The notes: generated by a model from the letters alone, not told the origin. 42,146 bases of DNA from an uncultured Pelagibacteraceae bacterium (GCA_902613065.1 CACMFU010000011.1:1-42146), one strand, 5' to 3'; shown: positions 15,282 to 23,847, numbered from the stretch's first letter. Numbers and translations are program-made.

Positions 15282-16300
15282 TTTAATCCTTCGTCAGACT
15301 TATATCCAAATAAAATATTCATATTTTGAACAGCTTGTCCACTACCACCCTTAATCAAATTATCTATTGCTGACAATATAATAATTTTATTCTTATATTT
15401 GCTCTCACATACAGAAATATGACAGTAATTTGTGTTTATTACTTCATTAGTTCCTAAAAAAGTATTTGGTTTCAAAATTTTAATGAATTTACTATTTTTG
15501 TAATATTTTTTTAGAAAAGAATAAATTTTTTTAAAAGAATCATTTCTTTTTAGATCTAAATACATAGTAGTTAATATTCCTCTAAACATTGGCGAAAGAT
15601 GAGGTGTAAATTGAAATTTTACCTTTTTGCCAGTTTTTAATTTTAGTTCCTGATCAATTTCTGAATTGTGTCTGTGAAATGCTAAACCATAAGCACTCAA
15701 TGTCTCATTTAAAAATTTGTTGTTATATTTTTTATGAATATTTCTGCCTGCACCTGAATAACCAGATTTAGAATCAATTATTATATTATTTGTTTTAATA
15801 ATATTTTTATTAATTAACGGTACTAGGGGTAATAAAATTGATGTTGGATAACAGCCTGGACAAGAAATTATCTTATATTTTTTAATATTTTTATTATTTA
15901 ACTCAGGTAGAGAATAAATACTTTTTTTGATTAATTTAGGAGCATTGTGTTTGATTTTGTACCATTTCAAATAATCACTGGCTGATTTAAGTCTAAAATC
16001 TGCTGCTAAATCAATTAAAATATTTTTATTATTTAAATTTTTTGAAATTTTTTGAGCCTCTCCACTAGGTAATGCAGTAAATACAACATCAACACTTTTT
16101 AAAAACTCTTTATTAAATTTAACAATATTTGGTAGTTTATATTTATTAAAGTATTTATCATAAGAGCTAATTTTCTTACCTACAGAGGTATCACCACAAA
16201 GATATTTAATTTTTACTCTTTTATGTTTGGTCAATAATTTAACCAATTGAATACCTATGTATCCAGTAGCTCCAGCAACTAATGCATTAATCTTAGACAT
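15278..16300 (-). CDS. argC: N-acetyl-gamma-glutamyl-phosphate reductase
   Basis: NADPH-dependent reductase of arginine/ornithine synthesis, 340 residues, normal length. The N-terminal GATGYIGIQLVKLL is the dinucleotide-binding loop. VFTALPSGEAQ, the active-site ISCPGCYPTSILLPL (catalytic cysteine), SGYSGAGRN and the histidine motif SPMFRGILTT follow, with GGSGQAVQNMN near the C-terminus. It follows rpsI on the same strand, an arrangement common in alphaproteobacteria. Its end overlaps the lipoprotein start. Confidence 0.95.
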   Translation of the reverse strand: MSKINALVAGATGYIGIQLVKLLTKHKRVKIKYLCGDTSVGKKISSYDKYFNKYKLPNIVKFNKEFLKSVDVVFTALPSGEAQKISKNLNNKNILIDLAADFRLKSASDYLKWYKIKHNAPKLIKKSIYSLPELNNKNIKKYKIISCPGCYPTSILLPLVPLINKNIIKTNNIIIDSKSGYSGAGRNIHKKYNNKFLNETLSAYGLAFHRHNSEIDQELKLKTGKKVKFQFTPHLSPMFRGILTTMYLDLKRNDSFKKIYSFLKKYYKNSKFIKILKPNTFLGTNEVINTNYCHISVCESKYKNKIIILSAIDNLIKGGSGQAVQNMNILFGYKSDEGLN

Positions 16301-16333
16301 ATTATAATATAACAGTTGTTTAATAAAATGATA

Positions 16334-16765
16334 TTATCTTTTAGAGAATTGATAACTTCTTCTAGCTTTTGCACGACCAGGTTTTTTTCTCTCAACTGAT
16401 CTAGAATCTCTCGTGGTAAGTTTTTCTTTTCTAAGTGTTGGTTTTAGATTTTCATCAAATTGTAATAATGCTCTTGATATACCATGTACTAATGCTCCTG
16501 CTTGACCTGTGTGTCCACCACCAACAACTTGGGATCTAACATCGTATTCTGTAGATTGATTGATAATTTCAAAAGGTCTCAGTATTTGCATTTTATGAGT
16601 AGCTCTTGTGAAATAATCATCTAAATTTTTACCATTAACATAAATTTTACCAGTCCCCTTTTTTAACCACACTTTTGCAATTGAAGTCTTTCTTCTACCT
16701 GTTGCATATTTTGCATCTTTAAAATCTAATTTTAGTTTTGAAGATGTAGATTGATTTGTTTCCAT
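16334..16765 (-). CDS. rpsI: 30S ribosomal protein S9
   Basis: A 143-residue S9. The core YATGRRKTSIAKVWLKKGTGKIYVNG, the central GGGHTGQAGALVHGISRAL and the basic tail LTTRDSRSVERKKPGRAKARRSYQFSKR are diagnostic. A short N-terminal extension of about 18 residues (METNQSTSSKLKL) precedes the conserved core. The gene follows rplM by one base, the usual L13-S9 pair. Confidence 0.97.
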   Translation of the reverse strand: METNQSTSSKLKLDFKDAKYATGRRKTSIAKVWLKKGTGKIYVNGKNLDDYFTRATHKMQILRPFEIINQSTEYDVRSQVVGGGHTGQAGALVHGISRALLQFDENLKPTLRKEKLTTRDSRSVERKKPGRAKARRSYQFSKR

Positions 16766-16766
16766 T

Positions 16767-17225
16767 TTAATTTCTTACAATATTTTTTGAATTAAGTTTT
16801 CCAAGTTCTATTACTTCAGGGTTTTGTGCTGAATGAGGATGGTCCGATCCTGAATAAACCTTAAGTTTAGTTAGTTGTTTTTTAGCTAAGGGACCGCCAG
16901 GTAACATTCTTTTCACTGCCATTTTTAAAACTTCACCTGGTTTTGAAGATTGTAATATTTCAGGTGTTGTTTCTTTAATTCCGCCAGGGTGACCTGTGTG
17001 TCTATAATATTTTTTATTTGAAAACTTATTTCCTGTAAATTTTAATTGATCTACGTTTTTAACAACAACAAAATCTCCACTATCCATATGAGGAGTAAAT
17101 GTCGGTTTATTTTTTCCTCTAAGAATTTTTGATACAACAGTTGCTAATCTTCCTACAACAGCTCCTGTTGCGTCAATTTCAAACCATTTGCTATTAAGTT
17201 CGTCTTTTTTAAGAAATTTGGTCAT
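16767..17225 (-). CDS. rplM: 50S ribosomal protein L13
   Basis: A 152-residue L13, recognised by WFEIDATGAVVGRLATVVSKILRGK, the central DFVVVKNVDQLKFTGNK, YRHTGHPGGIKE and MLPGGPLAKKQLTKLKVYSG. I chose ATG 17225. An upstream in-frame ATG at 17264 would add 13 residues but lies within the -35 box of the promoter that fits this gene, so it would be outside the transcript. L13 works with S9 and heads the minus-strand run rplM-rpsI-argC-lipoprotein-hom. Confidence 0.95.
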   Translation of the reverse strand: MTKFLKKDELNSKWFEIDATGAVVGRLATVVSKILRGKNKPTFTPHMDSGDFVVVKNVDQLKFTGNKFSNKKYYRHTGHPGGIKETTPEILQSSKPGEVLKMAVKRMLPGGPLAKKQLTKLKVYSGSDHPHSAQNPEVIELGKLNSKNIVRN

Positions 17226-17235
17226 AATTGCGGGA

Positions 17236-17264
17236 TTAATACTTATAAATCGATATATTGTCAA
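17236..17264 (-). promoter_or_regulatory. Promoter of rplM-rpsI operon
   Basis: On the minus strand a perfect -35 TTGACA (17264-17259) is followed by a 17-base spacer and TATTAA (17241-17236, 4 of 6 to TATAAT). The start would fall near 17229, only about 4 bases before the rplM ATG, giving a nearly leaderless mRNA. Confidence 0.6.
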
Positions 17265-17273
17265 ACGATATAC

Positions 17274-17330
17274 AGTTAGAACTTAAGTCATTTTTGATAG
17301 TTTTAACTAATAAATAAGCTATAAATAAGG
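17274..17330 (+). promoter_or_regulatory. metY leader element, possible SAM-II/SAM-V-like riboswitch
   Basis: AGTTAGAACT (17274-17283) and AGTTTTAACT (17299-17308) form a 10-pair stem with one G-U pair around a 15-base loop that begins TTAAGTC. It is followed by AATAAATAAGCTATAAATAAGG, which recalls the conserved 3' AUAAA..AGCUAAA segment of SAM-II aptamers, but with an inserted U and no GGG, so the match is partial. SAM-II and SAM-V riboswitches are known in front of methionine genes in Pelagibacter. A -10-like TATATT (17254-17259) could place the start upstream of it. I could not verify the pseudoknot. Confidence 0.4.
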
Positions 17331-17381
17331 AATAATAATTGTTTATAATAAAATCTTAAAAATTTAAACAGGAGCAACTAA

Positions 17382-18710
17382 ATGTCAGACAAAAAAGGAA
17401 TGGATCCTAAAACATATAAATTCGATACCCTTAGTTTACATGCGGGATATCAACCTCATAAAAACGCTGGTTCAAGACAAGTACCAATATACCAAACAAC
17501 TTCTTATCTATTTGATGACGTAGATCATGCAGCAGCATTATTTAATTTAGAAAGAGGTGGACATATTTATAGTAGGATATCAAATCCAACAGTAGCAGTT
17601 TTAGAAGAGAGAGTTGCTTCATTAGAAGGTGGAACAGCTGCACTTGCTACATCGTCTGGAATGAGTGCGATATTTCTTGCGGTAATGACACTTTGCGAAG
17701 CAGGAGATCATTTAGTTGTATCATCACAGCTTTATGGTGGAACTGTAAATTTATTTAGACTAACACTTCCAAAATTTGGTATTAAAACAACATTTGTAAA
17801 ACCAAGAGATACGGAAGGATTTAAAAAAGCAATTCAAAAAAATACAAAAGGTATTTTTGGAGAACTTGTAGGTAATCCTGGAAATGAAATAATGAATATG
17901 CCTGAGATTGCTAAAATAGCTCACGAAGCAGGTATTCCTTTAATGGTGGATGCAACCTATCAAACACCTTATTTATGTAAACCTATAGAACACGGTGCAG
18001 ATATTGTAGTTCATTCACTTACTAAATGGATGGCAGGTCATGGATCTTCAATGGCTGGTATAATTGTTGAAGGTGGTAAGTTTGACTGGATGCAAAATGA
18101 TAAATTTCCAACAATGACTCAGCCATACGAAGGTTATCATGGATTATCTTTTGCTGAAGAATTTGGACCAACAGCATTTACAATGAAGGCAAGAGCAGAA
18201 GGTATGAGAGATTTTGGTCCTTGTCTAAGCCCTCAAAATGCATGGAATGTTTTACAAGGTATAGAGACACTTTCTGTCAGAATGAAAAAACATTGCGAGA
18301 ATGCAGAAAAAATGGTCGAGTATTTATTAGGCCACGAAAGTGTTGCTTGGGTTTCACATCCGAGTGTGCCAGATCATCCTGATCATGATTTAGCAAGCAA
18401 ATTATTACCAAATGGCAAAGGATCAATGATAGCATTTGGTATTAAAGGAGGAAAAGCTGCAGGTGAAGCATTTATTAATAACGTTAAACTTGCTTCTCAT
18501 TTAGCAAATGTTGGAGATACACGTACATTGGTAATTCATCCAGCATCAGCTACACATTCTCAAATGGACGAGGCTACATTAAAATTTGCGGGTTTGTCTC
18601 ATGATATGATCAGATTATCAGTCGGTATTGAAGATATAGATGATATTAAAAATGACTTTGAAAATGGATTTAGAGCTGCTAGAAAACCTAGACTCGTATC
18701 CAATCAATGA
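17382..18710 (+). CDS. metY: O-acetylhomoserine sulfhydrylase (PLP-dependent)
   Basis: A 442-residue Cys/Met-metabolism PLP enzyme that makes homocysteine (or methionine) from O-acetylhomoserine and sulfide or a thiol. Motifs: FDTLSLHAGYQPHKNAGSR at the start, YSRISNPTVAVLEER, the PLP phosphate loop SSGMSAIF, VDATYQTPYLCKP, the Schiff-base lysine K215 in HSLTKWMAGHG, and the C-terminal HPASATHSQ and RLSVGIEDIDDI. Length fits MetY rather than the shorter MetB/MetZ. It has a good Shine-Dalgarno AGGAG at 17370-17374. Codon use looks less AT-extreme than the neighbours, consistent with high expression. The next gene overlaps it by ATGA. Confidence 0.93.
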   Translation: MSDKKGMDPKTYKFDTLSLHAGYQPHKNAGSRQVPIYQTTSYLFDDVDHAAALFNLERGGHIYSRISNPTVAVLEERVASLEGGTAALATSSGMSAIFLAVMTLCEAGDHLVVSSQLYGGTVNLFRLTLPKFGIKTTFVKPRDTEGFKKAIQKNTKGIFGELVGNPGNEIMNMPEIAKIAHEAGIPLMVDATYQTPYLCKPIEHGADIVVHSLTKWMAGHGSSMAGIIVEGGKFDWMQNDKFPTMTQPYEGYHGLSFAEEFGPTAFTMKARAEGMRDFGPCLSPQNAWNVLQGIETLSVRMKKHCENAEKMVEYLLGHESVAWVSHPSVPDHPDHDLASKLLPNGKGSMIAFGIKGGKAAGEAFINNVKLASHLANVGDTRTLVIHPASATHSQMDEATLKFAGLSHDMIRLSVGIEDIDDIKNDFENGFRAARKPRLVSNQ

Positions 18711-19519
18711 AATTTCAGGTAAATAATAAGGAGGTTTATGCTTCTACGGGAGGTAGACCTTTCGATAAGAATAAGCCATTAATAATATTTGTGCATGGTA
18801 GTGGACTAACTCATATGACTTGGGTTTTACAAACAAGATATTTTGCATTCCATGGATATAGTGTTTTAGCTTTAGATATGCCAGGTCATGGATTATCAGG
18901 GGGAGAAAGTTTAAAATCAATTGAGGATATGGCTGATTGGGTAAGCGATGTTATTGATGCTGTTGGATATAAAGAAGCTTCATTAGTTGGTCATTCACAA
19001 GGTTGTTTAGTTACTGTTGAGTGTACAGCAAGAAATCCTGATAAAATAAAAACATTAAGTTTAATGGGTGGTGCTGGTGCAATTCCAATGAATCCTGAAT
19101 TACTATCTTTAGCAGAAAACAACGATCCTAAGGCTGTAGAATTAATGATGGACTGGGCTCACGGGCCAGCTGGTCACTTTGGTGGTCATCCCGTTCCGGG
19201 TTTATATCATATTAATACTGGTTCAATGTTAGCTAAAACTAGAACAATTAAAAATACCCTCGGTGTAGATTTTAGAGCATGCGATAATTACAAAAATGGT
19301 TTTGAGGCTGCAAAACAAATTAAGATACCCACCCTTTCCATACTTGCCACTGACGATAAAATGTGTCCTGTAAAAGAAGGTAAAAAACTAGCTAATTTGA
19401 TTGAAGGAAGTCAAATAGACATAATTGATAATTGTGGACATATGATGTTATTAGAGGAAGCAGATCGAGTATTAAATGTTTTGAAAAAGTTCATAACAAC
19501 AAATTATCCAGCAAATTAA
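18707..19519 (+). CDS. Alpha/beta-hydrolase fold protein
   Basis: A 270-residue alpha/beta hydrolase. The oxyanion region FVHGSGLTHMTW, ALDMPGHGLSGG, the nucleophile elbow VGHSQGCL (S97), the acid ATDDKMCPV and the histidine DNCGHMMLLEE form a complete catalytic triad. It is translationally coupled to metY (ATGA overlap), so a role in sulfur or homoserine ester metabolism is tempting. It is much shorter than MetX (about 350-380) and lacks MetX signatures I would expect. Esterase, thioesterase or haloperoxidase-like activity are all possible. Confidence 0.85.
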   Translation: MKFQVNNKEVYASTGGRPFDKNKPLIIFVHGSGLTHMTWVLQTRYFAFHGYSVLALDMPGHGLSGGESLKSIEDMADWVSDVIDAVGYKEASLVGHSQGCLVTVECTARNPDKIKTLSLMGGAGAIPMNPELLSLAENNDPKAVELMMDWAHGPAGHFGGHPVPGLYHINTGSMLAKTRTIKNTLGVDFRACDNYKNGFEAAKQIKIPTLSILATDDKMCPVKEGKKLANLIEGSQIDIIDNCGHMMLLEEADRVLNVLKKFITTNYPAN

Positions 19520-19538
19520 ATACTACAAATTTGCATTT

Positions 19539-20648
19539 ATGAAAAAAAATTTTAGATTTTTTGATAATAGACAAAAATATTTACTTTTTGTTACAACCAC
19601 TAACGAAAAGAATAAAATTGCTGATGCGTTAAAACCTATTGTTCAAAAATTAAAACCAAAATTTCCAGCATTAAAAATATTTGATGCTGGTATGGGTGAT
19701 GGCTCATTATTAATGAGTGTAATGAGGCAATGCCATCAAAAAATGCCTCAAATTCCTATGCTGGTAAGTACAAAGGAAATAAGCATGGAGGATGTTAGAT
19801 TAGGACTTGAAAAACTTCCAGATCGTTTTGTTGAACATAAAAATACAGTATTTGTTATTTCAAATTTGAATTATGTAGAGTCAACTTCACTAAAATCAAA
19901 TGACAAAAATAAACAAAAAAAAATGAATTGGAAGATAGTTAAATTAAGAGGCAATTCTTCATTAGATTTTTCAAATCAATTGAGAAAACTTAATCAAGAA
20001 TTTTTAAATAAAAAATGGCAAATAGAGAGAAACCCTAAAAATGGAAATCCCACTTATAAAGAGCCATCAGTAATTGTAATTTACAGAAAAGATCAGGAAT
20101 TTTCATTGAAAAATGTTATTCCAAAGAAAAATAATGGGAAAAATAATTACGACTTAATCATTGCATCTCAACCATATAGATCAAGGATATCAGCAGAGAA
20201 AAAAGTAAAGTATGTTATTGATCCAATGATAAAATCATTAGATAAGAAAGGTAAATTGGTAGTAGTTCATGCATGTGGAAATGATCCAGGAAACAAAATT
20301 ATTAAAAAAATTTGGCCAAAAGAAAAACCATTTCCTTCACTATACAATTCAATAATAAAATATATTAAAAAAAATACTGAAAATAAAATTTTGAAAAGTT
20401 TAAAGTTTAATAAAAAACATAATATTAAATATGTACTGCGAGCATTACCGAATGAAATTACAGGTGGTATTGCTACTTCATTAATATTTTCAGCATGGAA
20501 TGCTGCGGTGTATGTTAATCAAATATCTGATGAGCAAATAATGAATGCAGAAAGAAAGAAATATTACCAAAAAGTTGTAAAAGATATTGTCAATAAAAAT
20601 AAAGGATTATATTTTAACAATGAACTATTTGTAATTGAAAAAAAATGA
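19539..20648 (+). CDS. Class I SAM-dependent methyltransferase-like protein
   Basis: A 369-residue protein I cannot name. A class I methyltransferase fold is suggested by the motif I-like KIFDAGMGDGSLLMSVM (about 47-63) and a later DLIIASQPYRSRIS that could be motif IV. KLVVVHACGNDPG (about 241-253) looks like motif V/VI. The C-terminal part (LPNEITGGIATSLIFSAWNAAVYV) is unusual and well structured. It lies 19 bases after the hydrolase gene on the metY strand, so it may act in the same pathway. Substrate unknown. It ends directly at the last base before the convergent ctaA gene. Confidence 0.6.
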   Translation: MKKNFRFFDNRQKYLLFVTTTNEKNKIADALKPIVQKLKPKFPALKIFDAGMGDGSLLMSVMRQCHQKMPQIPMLVSTKEISMEDVRLGLEKLPDRFVEHKNTVFVISNLNYVESTSLKSNDKNKQKKMNWKIVKLRGNSSLDFSNQLRKLNQEFLNKKWQIERNPKNGNPTYKEPSVIVIYRKDQEFSLKNVIPKKNNGKNNYDLIIASQPYRSRISAEKKVKYVIDPMIKSLDKKGKLVVVHACGNDPGNKIIKKIWPKEKPFPSLYNSIIKYIKKNTENKILKSLKFNKKHNIKYVLRALPNEITGGIATSLIFSAWNAAVYVNQISDEQIMNAERKKYYQKVVKDIVNKNKGLYFNNELFVIEKK

Positions 20649-21665
20649 TCAACTAAATCTATTCTTGTACAAAAAATATAATGATGATGTTATTAATAAT
20701 ATTGAACTAAATTGGTGCAAAGACGCTACTAAAATACTAGCACCAGATAAAACGGTAAGAATTCCCAATATAATTTGTAATAAAATAATTAAACCTAAAA
20801 TTGATACAGCTTTAAATAAATAAAAAATTTTATTCCTATAGGTTATATACGAAATCACTATGAATATAATGAATATTAAATAAGCTAAATTTCGATGAAT
20901 ATATTGAACTAGTGATGGATCGCTAAAAGCAGATAACTTAAATAAACTCATAAATTTATTGTCATCTGGAAAATAGGAATTACCCATTAATGGCCAAGTG
21001 TTATATATTTTTCCTGCATCCATGCCTGAGACAAATGCACCAATAATAACTTGAATGAAGATTAATAACAAAAAGAATTCAGGTATATAGTTTTTAATTT
21101 TTTTTTCTTTTTTATTTAAATTTACAAAACTTAAATAATTCCAATAAATTAATGATAAAATAATAAATGCAAATAAAAGGTGAACTGATAACCTGAAATG
21201 ACTTACATCTATATTATTAATTAGACCACTCTGGACCATGTACCAACCTAAAAAACCCTGAAAACAAATCAAAAAAAAGATAAAATAAAAATTATAAAGA
21301 TTTTTTAAACCTATTTTAATAGAAAAAAAAATTAAAGGTATCAGAAAAGCCAAACCAATAACACGTCCAAAAAATCTGTGTGCCCACTCCCACCAAAATA
21401 TTACTTTGAATTCACTTAGAGTCATTGAAGAATTTTGAAGTTTAAATTCAGGTATCTGCTTATAAGCTTCAAAATAAGCTATCCATGCATCATTGTTAAT
21501 TGGTGGAAAAAAGCCTTTAAAAAATTCCCATTCAGTAATTGATAGTCCAGAGTCCGTAAGTCTAGTTAAACCTCCAACTACTATCATTACTGAGATCAAA
21601 ATAAACATAATTAGCAACCAATTAGATATGTATATTCTGTATTTTGTATTTATTTCGGTATACAT
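20649..21665 (-). CDS. ctaA: Heme A synthase (COX15/CtaA)
   Basis: A 338-residue membrane protein that oxidises heme O to heme A for cytochrome c oxidase. About 8 hydrophobic helices are present. Signatures: VGGLTRLTDSGLSITEWEFFKG near the N-terminus, and the heme-ligand histidines in WWEWAHRFFGR, HFRLSVHLLFA, QYIHRNLAYL and SLHQFSSILL. GAFVSGMDAGKIYNTWPLMG is diagnostic of the type 2 (alphaproteobacterial/mitochondrial) CtaA. It has no gap to the convergent methyltransferase-like gene and is divergent from chorismate mutase. Confidence 0.95.
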   Translation of the reverse strand: MYTEINTKYRIYISNWLLIMFILISVMIVVGGLTRLTDSGLSITEWEFFKGFFPPINNDAWIAYFEAYKQIPEFKLQNSSMTLSEFKVIFWWEWAHRFFGRVIGLAFLIPLIFFSIKIGLKNLYNFYFIFFLICFQGFLGWYMVQSGLINNIDVSHFRLSVHLLFAFIILSLIYWNYLSFVNLNKKEKKIKNYIPEFFLLLIFIQVIIGAFVSGMDAGKIYNTWPLMGNSYFPDDNKFMSLFKLSAFSDPSLVQYIHRNLAYLIFIIFIVISYITYRNKIFYLFKAVSILGLIILLQIILGILTVLSGASILVASLHQFSSILLITSSLYFLYKNRFS

Positions 21666-21708
21666 AATTGTTTAAATATAATATTTATTTATAAATCCAA
21701 TTGATCAA

Positions 21709-21999
21709 ATGTCGCCTGATAAAAGAAAAAAATTAAATATTCTTAGAAAAAAATTAGATCTTCTTGATAATAAACTCATAAAATTAATAAAAATTAGGAC
21801 TAATATAGTTAAAGATGTTCTTAAACTTAAAACTTATAAACATGAAATTGTAGACAAAAAGAGAATATCTTTAATACTCAAAAATATAAAAAAAAAATCT
21901 ATTAAAAACAAAATTGATCCAAAGATAACTAATCGGATATGGAAAAATATGATTATGTCTTATATTGATTTTGAAAAAAGAAATTTTAAAAAAAAATAA
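21709..21999 (+). CDS. Chorismate mutase, AroQ type
   Basis: A 96-residue all-helical AroQ-class chorismate mutase converting chorismate to prephenate for phenylalanine and tyrosine. Active-site residues fit the E. coli pattern with an offset of about two: R13 (ILRKKLDLLD), R30 (KIRTNIV), K41 (KLKTYK) and R52 (VDKKRIS). No prephenate dehydratase or dehydrogenase domain is attached. It lies alone between divergent ctaA (43-base spacer) and convergent rpmG. Confidence 0.85.
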   Translation: MSPDKRKKLNILRKKLDLLDNKLIKLIKIRTNIVKDVLKLKTYKHEIVDKKRISLILKNIKKKSIKNKIDPKITNRIWKNMIMSYIDFEKRNFKKK

Positions 22000-22000
22000 A

Positions 22001-22192
22001 TTACTTACTATGAGGAGGTAATTTTTTTTCTACAAAAACTTCATGTTTTCTAGTTGCGGGATTATATTTTTTAGCCTTTAGTTTTAATTTAGCTTTTTCA
22101 CCACCTGCAGGTTTTTTTACATAGTAAAAAAAGGGGCTGTCTGGTTTAGCTTCAGGAACTAATCTTACTTTAACGTGAGTTTTTTTTGCCAT
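22001..22192 (-). CDS. rpmG: 50S ribosomal protein L33
   Basis: A 63-residue L33: MAKKTHVKVRLVPEA, FFYYVKKPAGG and LKLKAKKYNPATRKHEVFVEKK match the family. It has no cysteines, so it is the zinc-free type. Its ATG shares one base with the stop of the MerR-like gene. Confidence 0.93.
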   Translation of the reverse strand: MAKKTHVKVRLVPEAKPDSPFFYYVKKPAGGEKAKLKLKAKKYNPATRKHEVFVEKKLPPHSK

Positions 22193-22560
22193 TAGATTTT
22201 TATTTTTTTTATTAAATTAGATATTTTATTTAGCTTATTTTTTATAAACTCTGCTTTTATAGTTTTAATATCATTTTCGTCAAGATCAGATTTTTGTTTT
22301 TGAAGGTGTTTTTTAGCACCTTTTATTGTCATCCCTTCAGATTTAAGTAAGAAATGAATTTTTTTTAAAACTTCAATTGATTTATTATCGTAATATCTTC
22401 TATTCCCAGATAAATAACGAGGTTTAATCTCTTTAAATTCTTTTTCCCAAAACCTTAATGTATGAGTTGATAATTTGCCAGTTTTTTTGTCTACCAAATT
22501 TAAAATTTTAGCAACTTCACCAATGGTTTTATATGTCTTATTATTTGGATTCATTTTCAT
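22192..22560 (-). CDS. MerR family transcriptional regulator
   Basis: A 122-residue MerR-type protein with an N-terminal winged helix (YKTIGEVAKILNL ... LRFWEKEFKEIKPRYLSGNRRYYDNKSIEVLKKIHFLLKSEGMTIKGAKKHL). The last 30 residues are charged and helical, with no metal-binding cysteines. In alphaproteobacteria this uncharacterised regulator regularly follows ihfA in the rpmF-plsX cluster. ATG codons at 22560 and 22554 are both possible; the gene overlaps the end of ihfA by 14-20 bases. Confidence 0.88.
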   Translation of the reverse strand: MKMNPNNKTYKTIGEVAKILNLVDKKTGKLSTHTLRFWEKEFKEIKPRYLSGNRRYYDNKSIEVLKKIHFLLKSEGMTIKGAKKHLQKQKSDLDENDIKTIKAEFIKNKLNKISNLIKKIKI

Positions 22561-22840
22561 TAATAAAGTTTTTCAACTCCTTTGATGGTTTGAATAAAAT
22601 AACATTTCTCTCAGTTATAATTTTTTTTTCTAGGGTTTTGGGATTTCTGCCTATTCTACTTTTTTTATGCCTTAAAATAAAAGTTCCAAACTTAGCAATT
22701 TTGACTTTTTGTTTTAATTTAAGCTCATTTAAAATTATATATAAGAAATCTTCAAGGAGATTTTCTGATATTTTTTTTGAAAAACCCAATTGCATATATA
22801 TTGAATTTATTATCTCTTTTTTTGTTAAATTAGTTCTCAT
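22541..22840 (-). CDS. ihfA: Integration host factor alpha subunit
   Basis: A 99-residue HU/IHF-fold DNA-bending protein. LTKKEIINSIYMQLGFSKKISENLLEDFL forms the helical body, KVKIAKFGTFILRHKKSRIGRNPKT includes the RxGRNP beta-arm tip with its intercalating proline, and VILFKPSKELKNFIN closes the fold. Its position between plsX and the merR-like gene identifies it as IhfA rather than HU. It shares a base with the plsX stop. Confidence 0.9.
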   Translation of the reverse strand: MRTNLTKKEIINSIYMQLGFSKKISENLLEDFLYIILNELKLKQKVKIAKFGTFILRHKKSRIGRNPKTLEKKIITERNVILFKPSKELKNFINENESK

Positions 22841-23847
22841 TAAATTATATTTTTTTTAATTTTTTCTATCAATCTTCCTTTTATAATTTTTTCACAAACT
22901 CTTAAAGAATTTGCAAAACCAATTTCATCTGTAGATCCATGACTTTTTATTACTGGTTTATCTAAACCTAATAAAATTGCTCCATTATATAGTCGAGGGT
23001 CTAATTTTTTTTTAAATTTTTTTAAATTATTTAAGTTAAGGAATGCAGAAATCTTGCCTAATACGGATGAATTGAATGTTTGTTTTAATTCGGATGTAAT
23101 AAAATTAGCTGTACCTTCAGCTGTTTTTAATGCTACATTACCAGTAAAACCATCTGTTACAATAACATTTACATTTCCATCCATTATTTGATTACCTTCA
23201 ATGTATCCTTTAAATTCATATAGTGAATTTTTTTTATCATGTAGTATTTGATATGTGTTTTTAATTACATTATTACCTTTCAATTCTTCTGATCCAATAT
23301 TTAACAAAGCCACTTTTGGGTCTTCTTTTTCAAATAGTGACTTGTGAAGAGCCGCACCCATTAAACTAAAGTCAACTAAATTTTTTTCATTACATTCAAT
23401 ATTTGCACCTAAATCCAATACTATGTTCATGCCATTTCTGTTAGGCCACAAGGCTGATAAAGCTGGCTTATCAATTTTTTCAATCATATTTAAGTTTAAT
23501 TTTGCAATTACAAATAATGCACCAGTATTTCCTGCAGAGACAATTGCATCTGACTCGAGTTTTTTTAAACTTTCAATAGCTAACCACATACTAGTATCTT
23601 TACCCTTTTTGGCACCTGCTAATGGACTGTCTTCATCTTTTATTAAATTTTTTGTATGAAAAATTTGAAATTTTTCCTTTTTTAAATTGGTACTATTAAT
23701 TATTGGATCAATAATATTTTTATCTCCAAAAATATTGTAAAAAACATTATCTGTCTCAAGATTGTGTAATTCAATTCCTTTTACAATTTTATATGGAGAA
23801 TTTTCACCACCCATTGCATCGACTGCAATTTTAATTGGGTTATTCAT
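22840..23847 (-). CDS. plsX: Phosphate acyltransferase PlsX
   Basis: A 335-residue PlsX that makes acyl-phosphate from acyl-ACP for phospholipid synthesis. Motifs: IAVDAMGGENSPYKIVKG at the start, DSPLAGAKKGKDTSMW, IVSAGNTGALF, LDLGANIEC and VTDGFTGNVALKTAEG. It follows rpmF by a 6-base gap and leads directly into ihfA. The fabH gene that usually lies between plsX and ihfA in alphaproteobacteria is absent here. Confidence 0.95.
   Translation of the reverse strand: MNNPIKIAVDAMGGENSPYKIVKGIELHNLETDNVFYNIFGDKNIIDPIINSTNLKKEKFQIFHTKNLIKDEDSPLAGAKKGKDTSMWLAIESLKKLESDAIVSAGNTGALFVIAKLNLNMIEKIDKPALSALWPNRNGMNIVLDLGANIECNEKNLVDFSLMGAALHKSLFEKEDPKVALLNIGSEELKGNNVIKNTYQILHDKKNSLYEFKGYIEGNQIMDGNVNVIVTDGFTGNVALKTAEGTANFITSELKQTFNSSVLGKISAFLNLNNLKKFKKKLDPRLYNGAILLGLDKPVIKSHGSTDEIGFANSLRVCEKIIKGRLIEKIKKNII

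Noticed and set aside
17226..17264. Upstream ATG for rplM
   Set aside because: It overlaps the -35 box of the fitting promoter and adds 13 residues not found in L13.
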